Positions 52,201 through 64,000 of a stretch of DNA of 64,000 nt are shown one piece after another; the stretch's first letter is position 1; each line of letters opens with the position of its first letter. This DNA is from Archilochus colubris (lineage: Eukaryota; Chordata; Aves; Apodiformes; Trochilidae). The DNA lies in the NCBI GenBank assembly GCA_023079485.1, contig CM041086.1, positions 17,430,401 through 17,494,400 of the forward strand, written 5' to 3'. The notes under the pieces were generated by a model that searched no databases, was not told where the DNA came from, and saw nothing but the letters and a program-made list of their open reading frames with translations. The translations under genes and the position numbers were made by a program.

Positions 52201-53573
52201 GGAACAGTCAGGGACCACGGGGCTTCTTCAGGAGCTGTTTCACAGAGCCCCCTGTGTCCCAACCCTCCCCACCAACACTGCCTCTGGAAGCTCAGATCTC
52301 ATTCCATGTTTTCTCATCAGGCTGCATTCAATTAAAACCAGAGAGACTGAGAGCTGCAGCAGCAGCACCAGGGTAAACCATTTTTACCTGAGGCACTCAT
52401 CCAGGAACAGACTTGTTAGCTGATTTTTTTTATTTCTATTAAGTGCATTTTACCTCTCCTAACAACACCAAACCTTCTGGTTAGGACTGCAGAGAACACC
52501 AGCACCACCAGCCTAGCCCCAAAACTTTCTGCATGATGCCATTTCATTTGGTTCTGTTTCACTATAAATTTTGCTCTCCCTCTGTCCTCAGTATTTATAA
52601 CTTCATTGAAAAAAAAAAAAGAGGACTCTGATGGTCTGACTTCCACGAGGAACTTTGCTTTTAATAATTCTTTTAATGCATGCCTGCTGGGTTTTACATA
52701 CAGAGAGCCATCTTCCTTTCTTGTGGAGCCAAGGTGAAAGGGTGACCTGTTACACTGAATGGAGCTGTCTCAATCTGTACTTAATGAGATGAGCACCTTG
52801 ACAACAATACTGAAGGTAGAAGAGGGGAAAACATTACCTTGGGAGTAATCTCCTTCTCTCACATCCCTCCACTTGCACTGGTATCTGATGGGCTTTCATT
52901 TGTCACTGTTGTAGTTTAAATTTCCAAGGGAAGGGACAATCTGGAAGGGTGACAAATTACTGATTGTAACAGTTCAAAATAGAAGCAGCACTGAAATGTC
53001 AACAACCTGACTGGGACATCAGAGGTTTTTGCAGTGATGAATAAGGAACATTCCACTGCAGACTGGGGAAGATGCTTTGGGCCATCTTTCAAAGCCTGAA
53101 CAACATCTCAGGGAGTTACAATTGTTTGGTTTTCTTCTGTGTCTTCAGTCACTGTCAGAACAAACTGGGATCTTCCTCAGGGCTGCCATGAACTTCACAT
53201 TTGCTATCAGGAGATCAGAAGCACAAAGCTCCTTTGGTCCAAGTCCTACTGAAATCAATGGGAGCTGAGTGCTTTGGGTCTGTGCTATCAAGAGTTTACT
53301 GAACCACTAATTTTCCAGGACATTTTCCTGGAGGAGACTGGGCTAGAGCAGGGAAATACTGTTTGGAGTTGGGCAGCAATCCTCTCACACAGCAGCCATC
53401 ACCGCCCAAGTGCCTGGGGTAGTTCCTGACCAGTTACAAGCCTTGAAATAGAAAATATTCAGGAAGGGGCAAACCTGAGAGCAAGAGAAATGTCAGTGTC
53501 CCGGTCACCCTGCACTGAGAACCAGTGTTTGAAAAAAACCAGATTCAATGTAGCATAAAAATCTATTAGAAGA
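31266..53573. other. Gene-poor stretch, no confident gene
   Basis: Over 22 kb without a recognisable gene. Contains a GGGA run (39728-39750), a (TA)n at 50265-50289 and A-runs. Splice-bounded open segments occur on the minus strand at 39386-39437, 43364-43443 and 51106-51206, and on the plus strand at 45799-45884. They are described under findings because they match no family I know. It could be the intron of a long gene. Confidence 0.5.
50265..50289. repeat. (TA)n microsatellite
   Basis: Run of TA with two TCTA interruptions. Confidence 0.8.
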
Positions 53574-54514
53574 TCATAGAATAGAATCATAGAATTAGCC
53601 GGGTTGGAAGGGACCTCAGAGATCATCTAGTCCAACCCTTGACCCACCGGAGCAGTTGCTAGACCATGGCACTGAGTGCCACATCCAGTCTTTTTTTAAA
53701 TGTCTCCAGGGACGGAGAATCTACCACCTCCCCGGGCAGCCCATTCCACAGCCTGATCACCCTCTCCGTGAAGAAATTCTTTCTAATATCTAACCTAAAC
53801 CTCCCCTGGCACAACTTAAGACTGTGTCCTCTTGTCTTGTTGAAGGTCGTCTGTGAAAAGAGTCCAGTTCCCACCTCGCTACAGCCTCCTTTCAGGTAGT
53901 TGTAGACAGCAATGAGGTCTCCCCTGAGCCTCCTTCAGGCTGAACAGCCCCAGCTCTCTCAGCCTCTCCTCATAGGGCCTGTGCTCGAGTCCCTTCACCA
54001 GCCTGGTTGCCCTCCTTTGGACCTGTTCCAGGACCTCTACATCCTTCTTAAACTGAGGGGCCCAGAACTGGACACAGGACTCAAGCTGTGGCCTAACCAG
54101 TGCTGAGTACAGGGGCAGAATCCCTTCCCTGGACCTGCTGGCCACGCTGTTCCTGAGCCAGCCCAGGATGCCATTGGCCTTCTTGGCCACCTGGGCACAC
54201 TGCTGGCTCATGGTCACCTTCCTGGCAATCCAGACTCCCAGGTCCCTCTCTGTCTGGCTGCTCTCCAACCACTCTGTGCTCAGCCTGGAGCTCCCCATGG
54301 GGTTGCTGTGGCCAAAGTGCAGGACCCGGCACTTGGCCGTGTTGAACCTCATCCCGTTGGAATCAGCCCAACTCTCCAGTCTGTCCAGGTCCCTCTGCAG
54401 AGCCCTCCTGCCTTCCAGCTGATCCACACTCCCCCCCAGCTTGGTGTCATCTGTGAATTTGCTGATGATGGACTCAATCCCCTCATCTAAATCATCAGTG
54501 AAGATATTGAACAT
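53574..54514 (-). mobile_element. CR1 LINE, 5'-truncated mosaic copy
   Basis: Minus orientation, with the 3' end at left marked by TCATAGAATAGAATCATAGA. It encodes the ORF2 C-terminus and stops just after the reverse transcriptase active-site region, where FADD reads FTDD. The 3' 460 bases are almost identical to the 30-kb copy, apart from three single-base differences and a 6-base deletion near 53934. The 5' part instead shares variants with the 19.9-kb subfamily ([20 protein letters not shown]). It is non-functional. Confidence 0.96.
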
Positions 54515-56529
54515 CCCTTCTTGGCTTGCTTAGGAGCCCACAGGCAGAGTTAAATATACACAAAAATAAGAGGGAAAAAACTACCTTTGCACTAATGCTA
54601 ACTGGTAGGAAGCTGTATCCCCAGCTCTTTGCATATGTATGTGCATGCACATATATAAATATGCATGTGTACACACGTTATATATAACTTTTTCAGTTGA
54701 CATAAGACACCTCAGGAAGAAGCTGTGTCGAAAAAGAAATCTACAATGAAGTTTTATGAAATGCATGAGACAGAAAACCTCAACCTGTAAGAAAGAAGTA
54801 GCTTGGGGATGGAAATATAAATAAGGGCTGTGAAAGCTTTGTCAGGCTTGTTATCTTGTGTTGCTAGCTGGCAATCCAGGGAAATGAGTATAAAAAGCAA
54901 AGGGAGTACCTCCCAGGATAGGTACAAAGGAATGGATGGCAGCTCTGTCAGAACTGTGCAGACTGGGAATGGAAGTTCCACATGAAGGTCAATCTCCAGG
55001 CAATAAACCCCAGCTCCTCCTGCAACCTGGCTCAGAAATACACCATTTTCCAGCTGAAAGCCCAGGGACTCGCTGTGGTTTCAGCCTGTCTGTATTGTAG
55101 TAAAGATGTAAGGTGTTTTTTTCTCTCCACTCCATTGATTTGCCCCGCAAAAGAACCAATTGCAATCCTTTCCCAGAGCCTGGAATCAGCCCAGGATATC
55201 TCTCTGCACCCCAGGCTGGGGAGAAGAAACCAAGGAGCAGAAAGTTCTTCTCCAGAGAGAGGAGAGCAGAGCAGTGCAGACATCAAGGGAGTGTCAGAGT
55301 CCTGGGCTCTACAACAACCTGCAGGTTCTTTTCTTGACGTGCTGCCCTGGCTGAGAGCATCTCTGCTGCTGGGCCACCTCATGAAGAACTTGCCAAGAAT
55401 CAACATTTTGACTGTTTCAGCCTTTAACTGTCCAAGCTGGGTGATTTCTCTGCAAACTGAAGGGGGGATAGCACCCTCCAGGCAGATGCCATTTGATGGG
55501 TGGCTGTTTGGGTGCACAGCAGCTGACCTCTGCTGCAGTTTTCTACCCAAGGGACATCAGGACACAATTCACCCCTTCCCCCTTTCAGCTGGCACCAGTT
55601 TTTAGGATGGAGCTGCTTTCAGGCAGGACGCTTCTGTAAGCAGAGGAAGAAGCTAGCCTACTTTTCAAAGCTAATTTCTTTTAAAAAGTGTGGACGTGAG
55701 GAAGGTGGCAGAGGGTGGGATGTGATTTAAAAGCAGATGGAAATGCAGAAGAACAGTTGCTTAGCACCTACAAAAGTCAGGCCCACTTCTTCACAAGATA
55801 TGTATGTATTTAGGGACCCATATTTAGGCATCTGCACTCGAGTTTCAGCCTCTAAATAACCCAAACCCATCACAGGTTTTTTGGAATGTGCAGTTGATTA
55901 AATAAACAAGGATATTAAAAGTCCTAAGAATCATGCTGTGGTCCTGGCAGCACTTGGGGACAGCTTTGCTTTTATCTCTGCTCCTGCCAGGAGCTCTGCC
56001 ATTTACTCATGAATGAGCCAGAGATCAGAAAAAGCTGCTGTAGAAAGAGAATTCCACAATGATTTCTCAGCCAGTGGGATCAGCCAGAAGCATCCTTCTC
56101 TTTGTCTGAGCAAGAGATGCAAATTACAGATGGGAGCCATTGGCAATTACTTGCCCTGGACAAGTGTATGTTTTGGGGTGGGTCTGTAGCATCTGAACGG
56201 ATAGATCAGGGCAGGACAGAGGCAGACAGCATTTCAGAAAGGTGAAAAAGAGAAAAAGCCCAACCTGGAGAATGCTGCCCTGCCTGCCGAGAAGAATGTG
56301 CTCAAAAGCCCTCGGAAGCTGCAACCATTTCTTTTACATTCTGCTCCTATTCCTTATTCGATTAAGAACATTTACCTGACAAAAGGAGCAAGAAACTACT
56401 CTGCTTAATGATACAGGTAAGAGAAGAAAACACAAGGATTTAATTCCCGGGAGCATCTCCCCTCTTTGTCTCAGCCTGCTCTCCATGCTCACACTCTTCA
56501 TCCTGCTGCCCGTGACTAAATCCCGGGTT
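54515..56529. other. Intergenic or intronic stretch, no gene seen
   Basis: Contains an alternating purine-pyrimidine, TA/TG-rich stretch at about 54634-54690. A 207-codon open frame at 54982-55605 has no domain and no splice support. Confidence 0.5.
54634..54690. repeat. Alternating TG/TA low-complexity tract
   Basis: Runs such as ATGTATGTGCATGCACATAT alternate purine and pyrimidine, a composition that can adopt Z-DNA or cruciform forms. Confidence 0.6.
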
Positions 56530-56639
56530 TTTATGTCACTGACCCGGTTCCGCACCGCCACGCTCCTCCCCGTTGGGTGAAGCTCCCCATGTGATCCAAC
56601 CTCCCCCCTAAATAAAGTTGAAGAATTTGGCAGAGCTCA

Positions 56640-56869
56640 GTGAGTGCTGCTGAGCTGGCGGAGCCCGTTCCCGTTCCCGTTCCCGTTCCCTCCCTCCCCG
56701 CAGCCGCAGCCCAACCCAGGAGCCTCTCCATCCGGCACCGGCTGCCTCTCGGCTTTGCGGACCTCCCAGGACACCTCCATGGTGCGGATCCAGCGGGGGC
56801 TCCCAGCCCTGCCCCCCCCTGCCCTGGTGCCCGCAGCCCGGCCGGCAGCGCAGGATGTGGCCGGAGAAG
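56640..56869 (+). CDS. Possible first exon of an unidentified gene
   Basis: Not recognised. A plus-strand segment in the CpG island ends at a near-perfect donor, AAG|GTGAGT (56870-56875). A TATA-like TAAATAAA lies about 25-30 bases before the proposed start. The first ATG (56779-56781) would give a 30-codon Pro/Ala-rich start, MVRIQRGLPALPPPALVPA and on, ending one base into a codon. The start context is poor, so the exon may be partly or wholly non-coding. The next exon is not identified. Confidence 0.25.
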
Positions 56870-57140
56870 GTGAGTGAGTGAGTGCTGCATGGCCGCGACC
56901 GAGCCTTGGTGCCGAGCTCCCGGGAAACCGGAGGAGGGAGGGAGGGAGGGAAGGAGAGAGGGAAGGAGAGAGGGAAGGGGCAATTGCTGAGCTGGACGCG
57001 GTCAAAAAGCCTCCACCCCCTCCCCGTTCCCACAGGGACACGCGTGTCCCTTTGCGAGGGGACCAACCTCCCCGCAGCCCATCGCAAAGCTCCGTGCCCT
57101 GGCGGGGGGAGCAGCAGCACCCAGACCAGCACCGCACCGC

Positions 57141-57310
57141 GCTCCCGCTGCATCCCACCGAGCCCGCTGCATCCCACTGCTCCCGCTGCATCCCACCTAT
57201 CCCGCTGCTCCCGCTGCATCCCACCGAGCCCGCTGCTCCCGCTGCATCCCATTGCTCCCACTGCTCCCGCTGCATCCCACCGATCCCGCTGCTCCCCATG
57301 CATCCCACTC
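57141..57310. repeat. CCCGCTGCATCCCAC-type tandem repeat
   Basis: A degenerate array of CCCGCTGCATCCCACCGAG, CCCGCTGCTC and similar units at the right side of the CpG island. It makes all frames open and accounts for the long open frames on both strands here. Confidence 0.85.
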
Positions 57311-57849
57311 CACCCCCCTGCATCCCTCCGCAGCCTCCCAGCCAGGGCTCCGGCTCGGTGCGGTACCGGCACAGGGGGCTGGCACAGCCCGGTGACAGTG
57401 ACAGTGTGGGACTGGCAGGACACCGGGCAGCACGGTGACAGTGTGGGATGGGATCAGCCCCCAGGGCTCCCCTGCTCACCCCGATGCCGCCCAGCACAGC
57501 AGGGTTACCCAGCTCCAGCCAAAGGTGGGACTGTCCTCCCCTGGGGTGCATGCACCCCCCATCTCCCTTCACAAAGACACCTGTAACACCCTGCCAGAGC
57601 ACAGAGAGGACACCTCTCCTCCTCTCACACAATGTGCCCCCTCCCCTCTCCCTTGGGACCCCCTGCCCTTCCCCACTCATCATGCACCCAATTCTCCACA
57701 TCCACACCAGCCTCCCTCTCCAGCACCCATGTTACTTTCCCCCTCCTTGCACCCCCAGCAGCAGCCCACCCCTTCCCCCCTCCAGACACACACCCAGTCA
57801 GGATGTTTGCTCCCCACGAGCAAGGCTCCCCCTTCAGCAAGGCTGAAGC

Positions 57850-58013
57850 CCTCAGCCCGTGGAGGGGAGGGGGACACAACCCTCAGCCCGTGGAGGGGAG
57901 GGGGACACATCCCTCAGCCCATGGAGGGGAGTGGGACACATCCCTCATTCCATGGAGGGGAGGGGGACACATCCCTCATCCCATGGAGGGGAGGGGGACA
58001 CATCCCTCATCCC
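57850..58013. repeat. 31-bp VNTR, five copies plus a partial
   Basis: Copies start at 57850, 57881, 57912, 57943 and 57974, exactly 31 bases apart, with a partial copy from 58005. The unit begins CCTCAGCCCGTGGAGGGGAG. Copies 3-5 share the CCATGG variant, so they expanded separately. Confidence 0.93.
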
Positions 58014-61000
58014 TTTCCACCCCTATCTAAAGCCAGGCAGAGGCCCCTGCCATGTAAGCCCCTGATCTCCAACCCATTAACTCATCTCCAATGCATTTCA
58101 CATAACTTTTCCCCTCTGGAACATGATTTGGAGCTAAGAGGAAAGCCAACACTGACCAGGAAGCTGAATGCTTACAGAAAGTCTCTGGCTGCCTCCTTGC
58201 CTCTTCCAGAGGTTGCCTCCTCCAACCAGAGACAAGCTACCTGGGCTTGCAGACTGGGAGAGGAGGGCAGGCAGGGTGCTTTCTGCTCACCTCCAGCTCT
58301 CCAACTATTCAGAGACTGTCCTCAAGCCATCCTGTGGAAAACAAACCCCAACCTATTCCAGAAAAGCAGAGACACAAAGTAGCTGCATCTCAAATGACAT
58401 TCATCACTCCCCCTCCCAGCCCCCTGCTCCCTCCCACCCTTTAACTTATTATTTTTCTTGCACAGCTTTAAAGGTGAAATTCCCTGGGTATTCAATGTAT
58501 TGTAGTCCTAGGCTGTAACTATTCATCAAGAAAAAGACATGCTGGCTGCAAGGAGGAAGAGTTTTCTTTTTAAATTAGTTGGCTGAATACCTGAATGTTC
58601 AAACAATCTTTTGCTCTTTGGCACATTTAAGAAAAAAAGAAAAAAAAAAAAAGCTCTCCCTGCGGGAGCCTCAATCTTGGCAGATTTTAGATCCAAGAGA
58701 AAGGCTGCAAAGTGTCCCATCTGTAATTACTTTCCTTGCTAGCAGTGGGGAAGAAGAAAAAAAAAAAGAGGAGAGATTAAAGAAAGGACTGGGGTAAGAA
58801 AGCAGATCTCATTTGTTCATCCCATGTTCACAACTAATTAGCTCAGCATCAGAACCCTCTTTCACCTGCAAAGAAAATGAGGATTTCATGAAAAAGCCAC
58901 TGATTGTCTTAAGATCTTCTTTTTTTGAAGGTTCTTAGGCTTTGCGTTTAGTTCATTTGATTTTAGCTCTAAACAGCTTTCAGTTCCCCTTGATCCCTTA
59001 ACTCCAAAGAATAATTAAACATCCACTGGTACCTGGACTGGTAAGTACTTGTTCTGACCCCAAGAGACCCCATGCCAGCAGAGCATTAGCACAAACTGAC
59101 CCTAGAAACAGGCAAATGGACCAAAATCACTGAGCGAGGTTAAGCCTCAGTGGAGGCTGGGGAATTGGTGATATTTCACTGAATCACATTTAAAACACAC
59201 ACTAATGGAAAAATTCACAGGCTGCCCTGTAACCACAGGATGGAATTGTCCCTGATCTTGAAAGGTTTGTAGGAAGAAGAGCACAGACTGTTGTGTAGAA
59301 GAAATGATCACAAACTAAATTATCAAAAAGTTCAATTTAAAAGGGGAAAAAAAAAAATCCACATTTTACGAGGTACATTTTTTAGCTGCTGATAAAAGAC
59401 TGTTCCTTTAGTAGGAAAAACAAAGGATGGCTTATCAGGAAAATCCATCCTCCAAAAGAAAGAATAGTGTGTGCTGCTTTGAGAGAAACAACCTCACCAT
59501 AGTTGTTAAAATGCACTGAAGCCTGTTTCAAAGTGAGCATCACCAACAGATCTGTTCAGCTGCTTAGAGAGCAGCACTTTGAGACAGCACTGTCTGCCAA
59601 ATTTAAAGGGAAAAAAAAAATAAATCCAAACCTAACTACAAGCATATGAAAGGAACAAGACCCAAGGTCAGTTCCTAACAAGATTTGGTGCAGCGTGCCC
59701 GAGCCTCAGCCTGCACATCACTTAATACACATTTTCAAAGCTACCCTAAAAATGTCAAGCAAGGATTTCATTGATCAGGATGATAAACTTCCCTCACACC
59801 ACCAGACAAGAAGGCTGAAATCCCTTTCCCAGGGGGGTCCTCCTGAGGTTTATGTTCAGTCTGTGACATGACTCGGGTATAGCTCCTTCCTGGTAACAGG
59901 CACCAGCAGCTTCCCAAAGGATCTGGACCTTGGAGAGACACAAGCTGGGATCTGCCAAAACATGCTGTTAGGAGAAGGCTGTGATCACACCTACAAAGCT
60001 GCTGGTGTTTATCAAACCACACTTGTACTCAATGAACAGGTTATACTGTGATGGGAAGTCACCCATCCAGTCAGTGGGATGAGTATCAATCCCAGAGTCT
60101 AAACCTGCAGCACGACAGGTCTGCCACTCAACTGCTCTGTGCTTCAGGGATCACTTAATTAAAATTAAAACCTTCAAACCCAGAATTAGCTCCAGATGGG
60201 CTCTCTATAAACAAAGTGCCCAGGAAAACAGCACCTTACACTGGCAGTCCACACTAAGAACAGACACTGCCCACCCCAGCTCTTCTGGAACATCAAGTCC
60301 TGAGCAGCCTCACAGCCTGCACCTTCCACCTTTCTCCACAGCAGCTGTTCTGCTCACTGCCTCTCAGTGCAGGGCTGACATGGTACCAGGTTCTGCTCTG
60401 ACCCTCAAAGTTACCCAAGCCCACTGCAGCCCAAAGGAAAATCACAATCCCAACAGATCTGTTCCTTCTTCAGGAATAATCTGAACTTCCCGTTGGCTCA
60501 CAGACCTGACTGATGCTGGGATTTTGCTCTTTTCTGCACAAGGGAGGAGAAAACCTCAGGTACAAACCAGACAGAACAGGCTGAACAAATGCTAAGTGCA
60601 GAGTTTTCTTGCTTGCTAGGATCAAAACATTGTGTAGAGCATTCCAAGAGATTAGAACTACATTTTCAGACCCTTAATTAAAAGACTGACTTGCTTAAAT
60701 CTCTGTCTGAGTTGCCAGTTAGATCACCAAATGTAATTGCAAAGGTTTTATGCAAATCAAACTTCTAAGGATGACTGCATGTAAAAATCTATACCAGAAT
60801 TTTTTTCTATTTTAAGATGAGACAATATGGAAGATAAAGGCGTGAAGAGGTTGTTGCATTTTAGGATTTCTCAGATAAATCCCTGGTCTGTAAGACCTAT
60901 AAACACAGTGACACTCTAGGGCATCCTTCTGCAACAATCTAATGTTTATTATTTAAGCCCACACCCCCAGAGTACACAGAACCTACTGGGAAAATAAACA

Positions 61001-63128
61001 ACCCTGTAGCAAGGTTCAAACATCTCATTACATGGTTTTTGAAGCCTTTTCTCCTGCCACCCCTCCTTTTCCCACTCCTTCCTCCTTTCCCTCCCTCCTC
61101 TTTGTCCCTGCTTTCTGTTGCTCTCACTCCCACTCTGGCTTTCATCTGCAATTTTGTGCACAAGTGCATTAGTAGGTGTCTTGCTACACTTGCTCTGGAG
61201 GAGGAGAAGAGTCATTTACATAGTTCAGGTTTACAACATGATGGAGCCATTTCATACAAGTGTTTTGTTTGGGCTTTTTTTTTTTTTTTTACATCAAAAA
61301 GATGCAGATTTCGAGGAAGGAGGCAAATTCTTCTGTAGCAACAAAAAGAGAAGAGACAATCTGAAAGGCAGTGGGGCATTTACAAGCAGGCTGAAGGCAG
61401 AAACTCTATTAAAAAGCCAACACCTATTTGAGATGATATAAACATGAAGAGCAATCAGCACCTCAAAAGGCACAATGTCTGTATGCATGAGCAGGTGAGA
61501 GCAGCAGCCACACAAAGCCAGAAACCAAAGATTATCCCACTACTGAAATCAAAGTTTTTTATAGTCATTCACGAGGAGGAGGTTTATAGTTTCAGGTCAG
61601 CTGTCTTCACTTTGGGAAGATGTTTTTGTGGTTGTATGAGAACAGCATTATGCATTTGTCTCCCTTGCTGCTGGTTTGTATGTCCTTACCAACCATCCTC
61701 ACTCCATCAATATAGTCAGGAAGACAAAGAAAGGAAGTCTGAGCAGGCCCAAAGGGCAGGTGTGTGTAATCAGCTTCCTATTCAAACAACAAAACTGCAC
61801 TTGTTCACCTGTAACTTTTGGCCTTCATCCTCCCAGCAAAGCTGAAGATTTCAGACATTCACTGAACTTGGTTGTTTCTTCAACTGAAACACAGGTAACA
61901 ATAAAAATTATCCTAACATGTCAATCAATAAAAACAATATTAAAACAATATTGTTATCCTAACAATAAAAAAACACCCCCAGTCGATTAAAACTTAATAC
62001 AGACCTGGTCTCCCACCCAGCATTTTATTTCTTTTTAAGGATTCAATACAAAGCATGGTTACTCTTCTTCATGTAACACTGATAATGTTGTTATTTCCAA
62101 CTCTCCAGCTAACTGAGGCAAGCCCTGCCCTCAGAAAAAGGGAGGAGTTTCAGTGAAATCAAGAAGCTGATGATCAGCATTATCTCCTTTCAGAAATTCA
62201 GCATCTGACAGATGCCAATATCCTGAGCTGGTACTTGAGGCACTGAGTTTTGCTACTGCAATTTCCTTTGTTCCTCTCTTACAAAAAACTGCATCCAACC
62301 TGCTCTTACTTTCCACCTCAGAAACTCCACAAATCCTCAGAAATCTGTCTCTGCTTCGTTGGAGTGCTGAGGGGCACAGAGGACAAGCTGGAAGGAGAGA
62401 AAAGACAATGCCTGTCCTAAGGCTACTGCAAAACAAGGAGCAGATTTTGTCCTCCCCATCTCATCCTGAGTTTACTTTAAACCTGAGCTTGGTACAACAG
62501 GAAAGTATGAAAACCTGAGCCACAGCAGTGAAGTCCATGACATCAGTACCCTGTGCTTATAATAAGGATCAAAGTAAAATATTATTTCATTCAAAAGTTC
62601 AGAAATGTATTTAGCCTAAAGCTAAACTAGCCTGCTGTCATGAAAAGTTTCTTCCTACAAATCAGTATTTCCAGACCAAACACACTTTTTTTTTTTTGTA
62701 AATACCTTCACCTCTCTAATCTATTTTATTAACTATTAATAGGAATATTAAATGTGCCCAGTTCCCATGATACTGTTTTGCACATTCATTACTCTCAGAT
62801 AAAACACACTGGAAACTCATGACTCACACCAAACCAAGCACCAGAAGAATAATTCATTCTCTACAGTTTGAATTAAATCAGAGCATGAGCTGGGCACCCT
62901 TCAGCCAAGGCAGTTTTTGAGGTTTCTCTCCTCCTGCAGCCTTTGCTTCCCCAGTTCATCCTCAAGCAACACTCTTAGCCCTCAAGGCAGACCAGAAAGT
63001 GGTGGCAACATTGTCCTCTTACTCAGAGACACCCAGGGGTTTGGTGACACTCACTCCAGAGCCTGCAGAGCCACCAACAGAATCCTTAGATATTGTTTTG
63101 AAGGGCAGGGATTTGTCCCTAAAAGCAG
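58014..63128. other. Non-coding stretch, no gene seen
   Basis: Unique-looking, AT-moderate sequence with A-runs. Open frames are short, and none has a domain. It is compatible with an intron of a gene starting in the 56.5-kb island. Confidence 0.5.
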
Positions 63129-63353
63129 CCTCCTCCTCCTTCTCCTCCTCTTCCTTCTCCTTCTCCTCTTCCCTCTCCTTCCCCTTCTCTTTCTCCTTCT
63201 CCTCTTTCTTCTCCTCTTCCTTCTCCTCCTCCTTCTCCTCCTCCTTCTCCTCTTCCTCCTCCTCCTCCTCCTCTTCCTTCTCCTCCTCCTTCTCCTCCTC
63301 CTTCTCCTCCTCCTTCTCCTCTTCCTCCTCCTCCTCTTCCTTCTCCTCCTCCC
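63129..63353. repeat. Pure polypyrimidine (CTCCTT)n tract
   Basis: About 225 bases of only C and T on the plus strand, built from CTC, CTT and TTC blocks. It creates artefact frames rich in Leu or Ser (plus) and in Arg, Glu or Gly (minus). Long mirror-type polypurine-polypyrimidine tracts can form triplex DNA. Confidence 0.95.
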
Positions 63354-63522
63354 AGAGAGCAGCTGGAGCACAAGCAGCACACTGAAGAATTTAAAAGCAT
63401 TCCTGTTTTGCTGTTGAGAACACTCATTCCTGGAGTGCTGGGGAGATGGGAGATACAAATAACACCCACTCACCTCTCTGGAACAGTGCCAGCTGCCTAA
63501 CCATCTCCTTTCTTCCCCACAG

Positions 63523-63567
63523 GAATCTGACAGCTGTGGACACAGATGAGACAAGACTGGGGTTCAG
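63523..63567 (+). CDS. Possible internal exon of an unidentified gene
   Basis: A 45-base segment between the strong acceptor CTCCTTTCTTCCCCACAG and the perfect donor GTAAGT. Only one frame is open, giving NLTAVDTDETRLGF, and it ends two bases into a codon. A further acceptor-like site (TTTTATTGCAG, ending 63702) continues in the same frame to a stop about 14 codons on, so 63703-63745 could be a last exon. No family is recognised. The splice signals are good, but a chance match is possible. Confidence 0.25.
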
Positions 63568-64000
63568 GTAAGTGGGACACAATCTGCTTTCCATCCCTGC
63601 TGAAACATTCCACCCTCCTGGACTTCCACGTAGGTGGTGGACACTTAGCAGCTCCAGAAATCAGAAGGGCATTTGTCAGTTTCTGAAGTGCTTTTATTGC
63701 AGTTTCTTTCTGGAGAGAGATGTTGAACATAAAGCCAAGCAGCACTGAACCATTGCTGTCACAACCTCCTGTACACGTCCCTGCCAGCAGTACAACATCC
63801 AGACGTTCCTCAAAGATGGGGTACGTTGCACTTGGTCTCTTTTGTGAAAAAAAAAAACCACTCTCAATCAGTTTGACAAAAACGTATTTTTTGTCCTAAA
63901 CTCTGGGAAAATCTGGCTTTTAAACTTTCTTTAAAATCAACATTTATTTCTGACTATGTGAACATATTGTTCCAAACTGGCATGAACTGCTCATTTACAT
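63568..64000. other. Right-end stretch
   Basis: Contains the acceptor-like site at 63691-63702 and a possible donor GTACGT near 63819. No recognisable gene. Confidence 0.4.

Larger units (their letters stand above)
56530..57500. promoter_or_regulatory. CpG island, promoter-like
   Basis: About 1 kb of high GC with frequent CpG between AT-richer flanks, including a (CCCGTT)4 run at about 56667-56693 and a GGGA-rich run at 56935-56985. A TAAATAAA box at 56609-56616 lies upstream of a possible plus-strand first exon. On the minus strand there is an ATG in ideal context (GCACCATGG, 56781-56779), but its frame runs into low-complexity repeats. Confidence 0.6.

Noticed and set aside
56608..58382. 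Several 130-356 codon frames on both strands
   Set aside because: GC-rich island and tandem repeats suppress stop codons; no domain is visible.
63051..63554. Poly-Leu/Ser and poly-Arg/Glu/Gly frames
   Set aside because: Artefacts of the pure polypyrimidine tract.

Overview
The window looks like bird nuclear DNA. It is mostly AT-moderate non-coding sequence with short GC-rich CpG islands. Its only recognisable interspersed repeats are three 5'-truncated CR1 LINEs, whose ends carry the ATTCTATG-type repeat typical of avian CR1. Coding density is very low, and nearly all long open frames are by-products of tandem repeats, GC-rich islands or CR1.

Left end (1-4.8 kb). The one gene identified with confidence is a Rag GTPase of the RagA/RagB family on the minus strand, running off the left edge. 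Its first three coding exons are at 3618-3644, 1639-1738 and 549-615, with exact splice sites and matching phases. They encode the start, the P-loop and the G3 (DCGG) box. Intron 1 holds a roughly 670-bp CTGA/CAGA microsatellite. The gene starts from a CpG island (about 3.9-4.7 kb) that has a 14-bp palindrome centred on CACGTG. On the other side of the island lies an intact plus-strand tRNA-Glu(UUC) gene with a pol III T-run terminator.

4.8-8.5 kb. A second CpG island (about 7.27-7.64 kb) carries good CRE, CTCF-like and NRF-1-like motifs. To its left on the minus strand are exon-like segments ending in a stop codon and a poly(A) signal, possibly a small gene without a clear start codon. To its right is an 800-bp, roughly 71-bp-unit minisatellite, part of which looks degraded by sequencing or assembly error.

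8.5-56.5 kb. This is mostly intergenic or intronic. It holds three CR1 copies (19.9, 30.1 and 53.6 kb). The 53.6-kb copy is a mosaic of two subfamilies. Several splice-bounded short open segments occur on the minus strand, but none is recognised and they may be chance.

56.5-64 kb. A third CpG island (56.5-57.5 kb) has a possible plus-strand first exon with a strong splice donor. It is followed by a 31-bp VNTR, then by intron-like sequence, a 225-base uninterrupted polypyrimidine tract and a small exon-like segment at 63523-63567.

No CRISPR, phage, toxin or viral system is present. I saw no clearly new biological system. The points most worth checking are the E-box palindrome in the Rag/tRNA island, the mosaic CR1 and the unidentified exon-like segments.
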